Shown in pieces: positions 9,588 to 16,679 of a stretch of 64,000 bases of DNA. The DNA is taken from assembly GCA_003506435.1 (NCBI GenBank), contig DOAQ01000048.1, forward strand, positions 1 through 64,000, read 5' to 3'. The stretch comes from Prolixibacteraceae bacterium. Its GTDB lineage: Bacteria; Bacteroidota; Bacteroidia; Bacteroidales; Prolixibacteraceae. The translations under genes and the position numbers were made by a program. The notes under the pieces were generated by a model, which saw only the letters and a list, made by a program, of their open reading frames with translations, was not told the DNA's origin and searched no databases. How positions within the stretch are numbered: the stretch's first letter is position 1; each line of letters starts with the position of its first letter.

Positions 9588-9814
9588 GTGTTACATTGTT
9601 TATGCGTTATTCATTTTCAATTCGTATCAGCAGCATCGGGTCTGTCCTCTTTCAATAATAGACTGTTTCTCCGGAAAATAAGGAACCCGCGTAAATTACC
9701 TCATGAGTATTTTCAGAACATATTTGCTTCAAAACCCAAATATAAAAAATAATCCTGTCGCAAATCGCCCCTCATTTGTCATTTTTGTGCACCTCAGTTT
9801 TGGGTAAACCAATC

Positions 9815-9822
9815 TATATTTG
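9815..9822 (+). promoter_or_regulatory. -7 promoter box before the SRPBCC/VOC gene run
   Basis: TATATTTG matches TAnnTTTG exactly. Transcription would begin near 9830. That rules out the in-frame TTG at 9820 as the start of the next gene and favours the ATG at 9868. Confidence 0.55.
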
Positions 9823-9867
9823 GATTATACAAATATGAAATATCAACAACAATTAAAAAATAAGATT

Positions 9868-10746
9868 ATGAAAACAGCAGAAAAAACAAAGATAACCGTA
9901 GCCACAGTAATTAATGCTCCGGTTGAAAAAGTATGGAATCTTTGGACCGATCCGAAGCATATTATCCGTTGGAACAACGCATCGGACGACTGGCATACGC
10001 CCCGCGCCGAGAACGATTTACGCGTTGGCGGAAAATTCCTGTCGCACATGGCCGCAAAGGATGGCAGCATGGGCTTTGACTTTACAGGAACATACACCAC
10101 GGTGGAGCTGCACAAACAAATAGACTACACCATGGATGACGAAAGAAAAGTGCAGATTTCTTTTGCTTCAGAAGGAAACACAACATCGGTAACCGAAACC
10201 TTTGAAGCGGAACAAATGAACTCTGTAGAATTGCAGCAAGCAGGCTGGCAATCTATTCTGGACAACTTCAAAAAATATGCTGAAACTTCGGGTAAACTGG
10301 AAACTTTATACTTCGAAATAAGCATCGATGCCAACGCCGAAAAAGTATATCGCAGCATGCTCGATGAAAAGCATTACAAAGAGTGGACTGCTGTGTTTAA
10401 TCCTTCGTCACATTATAAAGGTTCATGGGAAAAAGGTTCAACAATTTTATTCATTGGTACCGACCAGAATGGCAACGAGGGGGGAATGGTCAGCCGGATA
10501 AAAGAAAACACTCTCAACCGGTTTATCAGCATCGAACATCTTGGCATTATTCAGAACGGAAAGGAAATAATGAGTGGCCCGGAAGTGGAAAGCTGGGCCG
10601 GTGCTTTGGAAAACTATTCGTTTACAGAAGCAAATGGCAAAACCATGCTTTCAGTTCATCTGGACGCCAATGAAGAATTTATGTCCTATTTTACAGAAAC
10701 ATGGCCCAAGGCCCTGGCAAAACTAAAAGTACTATGTGAACGTTAA
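9868..10746 (+). CDS. Tandem SRPBCC (AHSA1-like) domain protein
   Basis: A 292 aa cytosolic protein made of two START-like hydrophobic-cavity domains of the Aha1-C/AHSA1 type. Domain 1 (about 5-140) has INAPVEKVWNLWTDPKHIIRW and the VGGKFLSHMAAKDGSMGFDFTG strand region. Domain 2 (about 150-290) repeats the pattern with IDANAEKVYRSMLDEKHYKEW and ENYSFTEANGKTMLSVHLD. Such domains bind lipids or small hydrophobic ligands. No enzymatic residue set is recognisable. It is the first gene of a plus-strand run of five (9868-13025) divergent from a GlxA-type regulator. An alternative ATG exists at 9835. Confidence 0.82.
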   Translation: MKTAEKTKITVATVINAPVEKVWNLWTDPKHIIRWNNASDDWHTPRAENDLRVGGKFLSHMAAKDGSMGFDFTGTYTTVELHKQIDYTMDDERKVQISFASEGNTTSVTETFEAEQMNSVELQQAGWQSILDNFKKYAETSGKLETLYFEISIDANAEKVYRSMLDEKHYKEWTAVFNPSSHYKGSWEKGSTILFIGTDQNGNEGGMVSRIKENTLNRFISIEHLGIIQNGKEIMSGPEVESWAGALENYSFTEANGKTMLSVHLDANEEFMSYFTETWPKALAKLKVLCER

Positions 10747-10772
10747 TTTATTACAAACCTAAAACACGGATT

Positions 10773-11318
10773 ATGAAAACTCTGAAAATAATTGGTATTG
10801 TCGTTTTAGCGCTTATTGCGTTGCCCCTCATCGTCGCTCTGTTTATTCCAAAATCATACACTGTTAGTGTTTCAGAAACCATCAATCAACCGAAGCAGGT
10901 GGTGTACGATTATGTACGGCTTCTGGAAAATCAGGAAAATTACAGTGTGTGGGTCATGGAAGACCCCAACCTGAATCCCGAAATTACCGGAACGGATGGA
11001 ACGGTTGGCGCAGTTCAGAAATGGAACAGCCAAATGGATAATGTGGGTGAAGGCGAACAGGAAATAACTGCGTTAACACCCGACCGGATGGACGTTGAAA
11101 TCCGTTTTAAACGTCCGTTTGAAGGAACGGCCAAAGCAGCAAATATTTTCAATGCTGTTGCTGAAGACCAGACACAACTCACCAGTGAATTTTACAGCAA
11201 CGATCATTATCCTATAAACCTGATGTCGTACGTTTTCGGGCGAAAAATGATAGAAAAAGCGCAAATTCAAAATCTGCAAAACATTAAAAACATACTTGAG
11301 AAACAATTAAACAATTAA
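10773..11318 (+). CDS. Membrane-anchored SRPBCC protein
   Basis: A 181 aa protein with one N-terminal membrane segment or signal anchor (about residues 4-27), followed directly by a single START/polyketide-cyclase-like domain. The domain begins SVSETINQPKQVVYDYVRLLENQENYSVWV. This arrangement is common in Bacteroidota proteins of unknown function. The C-terminal helix (KMIEKAQIQNLQNIKNILEKQ) is amphipathic. It lies 26 nt after the tandem SRPBCC gene and 11 nt before the first VOC gene, so it is surely cotranscribed. Confidence 0.75.
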   Translation: MKTLKIIGIVVLALIALPLIVALFIPKSYTVSVSETINQPKQVVYDYVRLLENQENYSVWVMEDPNLNPEITGTDGTVGAVQKWNSQMDNVGEGEQEITALTPDRMDVEIRFKRPFEGTAKAANIFNAVAEDQTQLTSEFYSNDHYPINLMSYVFGRKMIEKAQIQNLQNIKNILEKQLNN

Positions 11319-11329
11319 AATTTAGCGTT

Positions 11330-11773
11330 ATGGCAACAGTAAGTACGTATCTCAATTTTTCCAACAACACGGAAGAAGCATTTAATTTTTACAAATCTGT
11401 TTTCGGAACAGAGTTTTTCGGCGCAGGCATCATGCGTTTCAAGGATATACCACCGGTAGAAGGTGGGCCATGCCAGCCGGAAGGAGACGAAAATCTGGTC
11501 ATGCATGTTTCGTTGCCCATTCTTGGCGGTCATATCCTGATGGGAACCGATGCCCCCGAGTCGATGGGCTTTAAAGTAAATATGGGCAACAATGTGTACA
11601 TCAACCTTCAACCCGACACGCGGGACGAAACACGGCGTCTATTCAAAGCGCTGTCGGAAGGTGGCACGGTAGAAATGGAATTGCAGGATATGTTCTGGGG
11701 CGATTATTACGGAAGTTGCAAAGACAAGTTCGGTGTGCAATGGATGTTTAACTGCGCAGAAAAAGCACAATAA
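11330..11773 (+). CDS. VOC family protein (PhnB-like)
   Basis: A 147 aa single-module vicinal-oxygen-chelate-fold protein of the PhnB/3-demethylubiquinone-methyltransferase-like group. It shows the typical opening YLNFSNNTEEAFNFYKSVFGTEF and closing WGDYYGSCKDKFGVQWMFNC. Substrate unknown; this subgroup often lacks the full metal-ligand set of glyoxalase I. Its stop overlaps the next start by one base (TAATG), indicating translational coupling. Confidence 0.85.
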   Translation: MATVSTYLNFSNNTEEAFNFYKSVFGTEFFGAGIMRFKDIPPVEGGPCQPEGDENLVMHVSLPILGGHILMGTDAPESMGFKVNMGNNVYINLQPDTRDETRRLFKALSEGGTVEMELQDMFWGDYYGSCKDKFGVQWMFNCAEKAQ

Positions 11774-12612
11774 TGAAAAATCCGATTTATCCATGCCTTT
11801 GGTTTGACGGAAAGGCAAAAGAAGCGGCAGAATTTTACTGTTCGGTTTTCGACGATGCAGTTATTACAGCCGAAAATCCCATGGTCGTAACCTTTGAATC
11901 GGCCGGGCAAAAATTTATGCTGCTGAACGGTGGGCCGCAATTTACGCTTAACCCATCGGTGTCGTTTTTTGTGGTATGCAAAACCGAAAAGGAAGTCGAC
12001 AATACATGGGAAAAACTTATTAAAGACGGTTCCGTGTTAATGGGGCTCGACAAATACGAGTGGAGTGACAGGTACGGCTGGCTGCAGGACCGCTTCGGGG
12101 TAAGTTGGCAGTTGTTCCTGGGAAAGATGGAAGATGTCGGGCAGAAATTCTCGCCAAGTCTCATGTTCACTAACGCACATGCCGGTAAAGCAGAACAAGC
12201 GATTCAATTCTACACTTCTGTTTTCAGCAATTCTTCGGTTACCGGAATCCTGAGATATACGGCTGACGATCCGGATGTGGAAGGAACCGTAAAACATGCA
12301 CAATTCAGCCTCGGCAAAAAAGTGTTTATGGCGATGGACAGCTCGTTTCCGCATATGTTCAGTTTTAACGAAGCTATTTCGTTTGTGGTGGAATGCGAAA
12401 CACAGGAAGAAATTGATTACTACTGGGAAAAACTTTCCGCAGTTCCCGAAGCCGAACAATGTGGCTGGCTCAAAGATCAGTTTGGTGTTTCGTGGCAGAT
12501 CATTCCGGCTATCCTGGAACAATTGATGAGCGATCCATCCCGTTCACAACGGGTAGTCAATGCGTTTCTCCAAATGAAGAAATTTGACATCGAAAAACTG
12601 ATTAACGCCTGA
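11773..12612 (+). CDS. Double-module VOC family protein
   Basis: A 279 aa protein with two PhnB/3-dmu-9_3-mt-type modules. Module 1 (1-120) opens YPCLWFDGKAKEAAEFYCSVF and closes YGWLQDRFGVSWQLF. Module 2 (about 130-250) opens SLMFTNAHAGKAEQAIQFYTS and closes CGWLKDQFGVSWQIIP. It is coupled to the previous VOC gene by a one-base overlap and followed 8 nt later by a third VOC gene. The repeat of the same fold in three consecutive genes suggests local duplication. No catalytic function can be assigned. Confidence 0.85.
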   Translation: MKNPIYPCLWFDGKAKEAAEFYCSVFDDAVITAENPMVVTFESAGQKFMLLNGGPQFTLNPSVSFFVVCKTEKEVDNTWEKLIKDGSVLMGLDKYEWSDRYGWLQDRFGVSWQLFLGKMEDVGQKFSPSLMFTNAHAGKAEQAIQFYTSVFSNSSVTGILRYTADDPDVEGTVKHAQFSLGKKVFMAMDSSFPHMFSFNEAISFVVECETQEEIDYYWEKLSAVPEAEQCGWLKDQFGVSWQIIPAILEQLMSDPSRSQRVVNAFLQMKKFDIEKLINA

Positions 12613-12620
12613 GCAGAACA

Positions 12621-13025
12621 ATGCAAATTATTCCCTGGCTGACGTTCAACGGAGATTGCCGTGAAGCAATGAACTTTTACCGGGAGTGTTTGGGGGGCGA
12701 ACTCTTCTTCCAAACGGTTAGCAATTCGCCAATGGCGGATGAAATGCCTGAACAAATGAAAAACGTCATCCTTCACGCAACCCTTACCAAAGGCAAATTC
12801 GTTGTAATGGCTTCAGATATAGTGGAAGAAACAGGCTTGCTGAAAGGCAATTCTGTTTCTCTGCTTTTGAATTGCAGCAGCGAACAGGAAATCAGAACTT
12901 GCTACGAAAAATTATCGAAAGGCGGTACGCAAACACAACCGGTAGAACTCAATTTTTACGGCGCTTTCTATGGCAACCTCACCGACAAATTCGGAAATAA
13001 CTGGTTGTTGCATTATCAATTGTGA
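12621..13025 (+). CDS. VOC family protein (PhnB-like)
   Basis: A 134 aa single-module VOC protein and the last gene of the five-gene run. It opens with IIPWLTFNGDCREAMNFYREC and closes with FYGAFYGNLTDKFGNNWLLHY, both diagnostic of the PhnB-like group. Function unknown. The gene ends shortly before a palindromic intergenic repeat at 13069. Confidence 0.83.
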   Translation: MQIIPWLTFNGDCREAMNFYRECLGGELFFQTVSNSPMADEMPEQMKNVILHATLTKGKFVVMASDIVEETGLLKGNSVSLLLNCSSEQEIRTCYEKLSKGGTQTQPVELNFYGAFYGNLTDKFGNNWLLHYQL

Positions 13026-13064
13026 GGATGTTGGTTGATAGTTATATAAGTTTCCCGTGTGCGG

Positions 13065-13092
13065 TGGGATTCCGGCCTTCGCCGGAATGACC
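13065..13092. repeat. Short palindromic interspersed repeat (VIPAKAGI type)
   Basis: The core ATTCCGGC-CTTC-GCCGGAAT is a perfect 8-bp hairpin with a tetraloop (13069-13088). On the other strand it reads as the nonsense peptide SVIPAKAGIP, a signature well known from spurious translations of this widespread bacterial palindrome. It lies 43 nt after the last VOC gene and might also act as a transcription barrier, though no T-run follows. Confidence 0.65.
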
Positions 13093-13291
13093 GAAGAACG
13101 TGAGAAATAAATAGAAAGAACGGTTTGATCATGTGATTTCGATGTGGTTTCCCTGCTGCTATTTAGATACTGGTTATTCAATTTTTGTCTTCTGTTGTTC
13201 ATGCCTGCTGTTTTTCCCGAATGCTGAAAATGTTGGAATCAGGCTGATAATAAATAATTCCCGGCCAACTGAATTTACACGGACCAAAGTT

Positions 13292-13332
13292 CTCCCCCAT
13301 TTTCGGGAAGTTAGAGGGGGCTTTTGGGGGCC
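13292..13332. repeat. C/G-run palindromic repeat
   Basis: A stretch of C-runs followed by G-runs (CTCCCCCATTTTCGGG, GAGGGGGC, TTGGGGGCC) directly beyond the 3' end of the AraC gene. It has the same general design as the elements at 32095 and 32301, though it is less similar in sequence. Such elements are scattered in intergenic regions of Bacteroidota genomes. Confidence 0.5.
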
Positions 13333-13334
13333 AT

Positions 13335-14198
13335 CTATTTTCTCAGTTCAGTCGGGTTCATTCCTACCTTCTTTTTAAACAAACGGCTGAAGTAAAAAAT
13401 GGACTGAAAACCCAGTTCAAAACTGATTTCCTTGATGCTTTTGTCGGTGGAAAGTAACAGTTCTTTGGCACGCATGATCTTCAGTTCGAGATGGTATTTG
13501 TGCGGCGCAACACCGGTGTAATTTTTAAACATCTTGCGGAAATACGAATACCCGATGTTGTATTCCCGCGCCATTTTCTCCAGATCGAGTGCTTCGTCGA
13601 CACCGGCACGCATTTTAAACCGGGCTTCTTCAATGATGGCTGCTATCCGTTTGCCGGTAAATTCTTTCTGCTTCTCGAACGAAATGAGATATCCCAGCAG
13701 TTTGATCACCATTCCCGATGCAATTTGCTGGTAGCCGGGTTTTTCTTTTTGCACCAGTTGAAAGGTTTTCAGGTAGGTATCCAGTATTTCTTCCCGGATG
13801 CCGATGTTGATGACCGGTTGTGTTGCGGAAAAAAGCGGGTGCGACAGAAACTGGGCTGCAATTGTCCCGTTGAACCCGATGTATTGCTCTTTCCATCCGG
13901 TTTTTTTGAGTGGCTTATAGCGGTGCCACACATTCGGGCGGGTTACAATAATACTCCCCGGCTTGATCTGGAAATGACCGTTTTCGTTTTCAAGAATGCC
14001 CTTTCCGTCGGTGATATAGTTGATCTGGTATTCGTTTAAAACCCGGCCCTGTTCCCAGTTAAAATGATAACCTGTCGGGTGTTCCGGCGACGGGTAAACA
14101 CTGTTGGGGCCAACCAGCGCCGACCCGGTAACATTGATGTAAATGCCCCATTCCTTATCGCGTTCGCCGGGGGTCAGATATTTCAGAAAGTCACTCAT
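13335..14198 (-). CDS. AraC family regulator of the L-rhamnose operon
   Basis: A 287 aa regulator with an N-terminal cupin-like sensor domain (about 1-150, including GKGILENENGHFQIKPGSII) and two C-terminal helix-turn-helix motifs. These are LEKMAREYNIGYSYFRKMFK and IKEISFELGFQSIFYFSRLF, followed by FKKKVGMNPTELRK. The architecture equals that of RhaS/RhaR and other sugar-responsive AraC proteins. It is divergent from rhaT with 149 bp between starts, and the shared region contains a perfect inverted repeat over both promoters. By context it should sense L-rhamnose or a rhamnoside and activate the operon; orthology with rhaR is not claimed. Confidence 0.88.
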   Translation of the reverse strand: MSDFLKYLTPGERDKEWGIYINVTGSALVGPNSVYPSPEHPTGYHFNWEQGRVLNEYQINYITDGKGILENENGHFQIKPGSIIVTRPNVWHRYKPLKKTGWKEQYIGFNGTIAAQFLSHPLFSATQPVINIGIREEILDTYLKTFQLVQKEKPGYQQIASGMVIKLLGYLISFEKQKEFTGKRIAAIIEEARFKMRAGVDEALDLEKMAREYNIGYSYFRKMFKNYTGVAPHKYHLELKIMRAKELLLSTDKSIKEISFELGFQSIFYFSRLFKKKVGMNPTELRK

Positions 14199-14242
14199 TC
14201 ATTTTAGGCTCAAAAAGTGTAAACAATCTGCCAAAATGTGTA

Positions 14243-14273
14243 TTGATAAAAGCTAGGTATCAGACTACTTTTG
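14243..14273 (+). promoter_or_regulatory. Promoter of the rhamnose operon
   Basis: TTG at 14243-14245, a 20-nt spacer and TACTTTTG at 14266-14273 form a good Bacteroidota -33/-7 promoter. Transcription would start near 14280, leaving a leader of about 68 nt before rhaT. Confidence 0.6.
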
Positions 14274-14308
14274 GTTCAGACTAATAAAACAGAATCAAAC
14301 CAAAAGTA
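14266..14308. promoter_or_regulatory. 11-bp inverted repeat over divergent promoters (candidate operator)
   Basis: TACTTTTGGTT (14266-14276) and AACCAAAAGTA (14298-14308) are perfect reverse complements 21 bp apart. The left arm contains the -7 box for rhaT. The right arm contains an identical TACTTTTG box on the minus strand, facing the AraC gene. The site could be the binding site of the adjacent regulator, a pair of mirrored promoters, or both. Confidence 0.6.
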
Positions 14309-14347
14309 TTAAATTATCGAATATAACCTGATTAAACGAATTAAACT

Positions 14348-15400
14348 ATGCACGTAATTTTAGGAATTATCTATCACTCCATCGGAGGGTTCGCTTCGGG
14401 GAGTTTTTACATGCCGTACAATAAGGTAAAAAAATGGGCCTGGGAAAGCTATTGGATCATTGGAGGAATATTCTCCTGGCTTATTGTACCTCCGTTGGCC
14501 GCGTATTTAACAGTGCCCGGCTTTGCCGATATAATACGGGACGCATCATCTACTGTTCTGTATTTTACATTCGTGATGGGACTTTTGTGGGGGATCGGCG
14601 GATTGACTTACGGTCTGGGGGTACGGTATCTTGGAATGTCGCTGGGTAATTCGGTTACTTTGGGATTTTGTGCCGCTTTTGGCGCCATTGTTCCTTCTAT
14701 TTATTATTCCATCAATCCGACCGCAGGCAAGATTTCATTTACTGATATGCTGGCAAGCCCCGGCGGTAAAATTGTTTTGCTGGGCGTGTTGGTCTGCATC
14801 ATCGGGATTGCTATTTCGGGCAAAGCCGGAATGATGAAAGAAAATGACATTTCGGAAGAAGAAAGTAAAAAAAGTGTTGCTGAATTCAGCCTTGTAAAAG
14901 GTTTGATTATAGCGGTCATTTCCGGCATATTAAGTTCGTTCATGAATTTTGGTATTGAAGCCGGGAAGCCGATGGCCGACGTTGCTGTGGCTCAGGGATA
15001 CAATCCTTTGTTTCAAAACAATGTAGCGTATGTTGTCATTCTTTGGGGAGGGCTTACCACCAACATGATTTGGTGCGCTATTCTCAGTTTGAAAAATAAA
15101 ACTTACGGCGATTTTGTAAATACCTCTTCTCCTATTGCAAAAAATGTAATGTTTTCGGCATTGGCAGGTACCACTTGGTTTTTGCAGTTCTTTTTCTATG
15201 GAATGGGCGAAAGCAAACTGGGCAATGGCGCCAGTTCATGGATTCTGCACATGTCAACTATCATCCTGACGGCCAACATGTGGGGGATTGTCAGGCATGA
15301 ATGGAGTGGTACAAGCAAAAAAACAAAGTTGACGATTACCGCCGGGATTGCTACTATTATCCTTTCCGTTTTCCTGGTAGGTATTGGCAATTCAATGTAA
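14348..15400 (+). CDS. rhaT: L-rhamnose:H+ symporter
   Basis: Inner-membrane permease of the RhaT family with about ten hydrophobic segments in 350 aa. Typical RhaT stretches are visible: GIIYHSIGGFASGSFYMPYN at the N-terminus, KKWAWESYWIIGGIFSWLI, and GLLWGIGGLTYGLGVRYLGM. It imports L-rhamnose with protons. It is the first gene of the operon; its start codon follows the promoter at 14243-14273. The next gene begins 39 nt after its stop. Confidence 0.94.
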   Translation: MHVILGIIYHSIGGFASGSFYMPYNKVKKWAWESYWIIGGIFSWLIVPPLAAYLTVPGFADIIRDASSTVLYFTFVMGLLWGIGGLTYGLGVRYLGMSLGNSVTLGFCAAFGAIVPSIYYSINPTAGKISFTDMLASPGGKIVLLGVLVCIIGIAISGKAGMMKENDISEEESKKSVAEFSLVKGLIIAVISGILSSFMNFGIEAGKPMADVAVAQGYNPLFQNNVAYVVILWGGLTTNMIWCAILSLKNKTYGDFVNTSSPIAKNVMFSALAGTTWFLQFFFYGMGESKLGNGASSWILHMSTIILTANMWGIVRHEWSGTSKKTKLTITAGIATIILSVFLVGIGNSM

Positions 15401-15439
15401 CGAAACAAACCGGAGTAAAAAAACAAACAAGAGAAACAG

Positions 15440-16651
15440 ATGATGAAAAGTTCAGGAAATACGATTTCCATTATTGCATGTTTTGCCTTTGCCTGTTTTC
15501 TTTCCGGCTGCAATCAAAAGGATGAGAACGATTATTTTGTGGCTTCGTATTATTTCCCCAATTATCATATCGATAAACGAAATGAGCTGGTTCACGGACA
15601 GGGTTGGAGCGAATGGGAACTGGTGAAAAATGCAAAACCCCGTTTTGAAGGGCATCAGCAGCCTCACGTTCCGTTGTGGGGATATACCGATGAGGCCAAT
15701 CCGGTTGATATGGCCCAAAAGATCGATGCAGCTTCCGGTCATGGTATCGACGCTTTTATCTTCGACTGGTATTATTACAACGACGGGCTTTACCTTGAAC
15801 GCGGACTTGAAGACGGTTTTATGAAGGCCGCCAACAACGACCGGATGAAGTTTGCTTTAATGTGGGCCAACCACAACTGGATCGATATTCATCCGATGTC
15901 GCTGAACAAGAAGGCGGAGTTGCTTTATCCGGGAACAATAAGTCCGGAAGTGTTTGAAAAAATGACGGATTATGTGATTGAGACGTATTTTAAACACCCG
16001 TCATATTGGAAAATAAATAACCGGCCTTATTTCTCGGTTTATGACCTGCAAAAACTTCTGGAAAGTTTCGGTTCTGTTGAAAAATGCAGAGAAGCATTGG
16101 ATCGTTTTCGGGAGAAAACCAGGCAGGCCGGATTCGACGGATTAAGCCTGAATGCCGTGATCTGGGGAAAACCAATTCTGCCGGGAGAAACCAAGCCTGC
16201 CGATCTGGTAAAACTTGTTCACGAACTGGGTTTCGATAATGCAACTTCGTATGTTTGGATACATCATGCACGGTTGGAACAATTTCCGCAAACACCTTAC
16301 AACGAAGCAAAAAAGCAATATTTCGATTTTGTGGAAAAAGCCACACGGGAGTATGATATTCCTTACTTTCCGAATCTGACAATGGGCTGGGATGCCAGTC
16401 CCCGTTGTAACCAGACGGATGATTTTATCAGGAAAGGCTATCCGTTTATGGCAACCCTTTCAGGAAATACTCCGGAAGAGTTTCGTAAAGCAGCAGAAGA
16501 ACTGCGTGAAATGGTGGCAGAAAAACCGGTTGATGAACGGATAATAACCATTAATTGCTGGAACGAATGGACGGAAGGCTCCTATCTGGAACCCGATACA
16601 AAAAACGGCTTCCGGTATCTGGAAGCATTGCATGATGTTTTTGAAAAATGA
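15440..16651 (+). CDS. GH99-like (WbsX-type) lipoprotein
   Basis: A 403 aa predicted lipoprotein (signal with lipobox FLSGC, Cys about 24) whose whole mature part matches the glycoside hydrolase 99-like/WbsX domain. Conserved segments are FVASYYFPNYH, GIDAFIFDWYYYNDG, FALMWANHNW and the late ITINCWNEWTEGSYLEPD near 370-387. GH99 enzymes cleave alpha-mannosidic bonds, but WbsX-like proteins are uncharacterised or linked with rhamnan/O-antigen loci. Placed between rhaT and a GH78 gene, and repeated at 19400, it probably acts on a rhamnose-containing glycan at the cell surface or in the periplasm. Confidence 0.85.
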   Translation: MMKSSGNTISIIACFAFACFLSGCNQKDENDYFVASYYFPNYHIDKRNELVHGQGWSEWELVKNAKPRFEGHQQPHVPLWGYTDEANPVDMAQKIDAASGHGIDAFIFDWYYYNDGLYLERGLEDGFMKAANNDRMKFALMWANHNWIDIHPMSLNKKAELLYPGTISPEVFEKMTDYVIETYFKHPSYWKINNRPYFSVYDLQKLLESFGSVEKCREALDRFREKTRQAGFDGLSLNAVIWGKPILPGETKPADLVKLVHELGFDNATSYVWIHHARLEQFPQTPYNEAKKQYFDFVEKATREYDIPYFPNLTMGWDASPRCNQTDDFIRKGYPFMATLSGNTPEEFRKAAEELREMVAEKPVDERIITINCWNEWTEGSYLEPDTKNGFRYLEALHDVFEK

Positions 16652-16679
16652 TTTCTAATGAATCATCAAAATACAAACG

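Larger units (their letters stand above)
13026..13334. other. Non-coding gap with two interspersed repeats
   Basis: This 309-bp space between the convergent VOC and AraC genes has no credible gene. It carries two repeat-like elements described separately (13065-13092 and 13292-13332). The rest is featureless AT-rich sequence. Confidence 0.6.

Noticed and set aside
12912..13202. Minus-strand frame containing SVIPAKAGIP
   Set aside because: The peptide is the known spurious translation of an interspersed palindrome, and the frame overlaps the last VOC gene.
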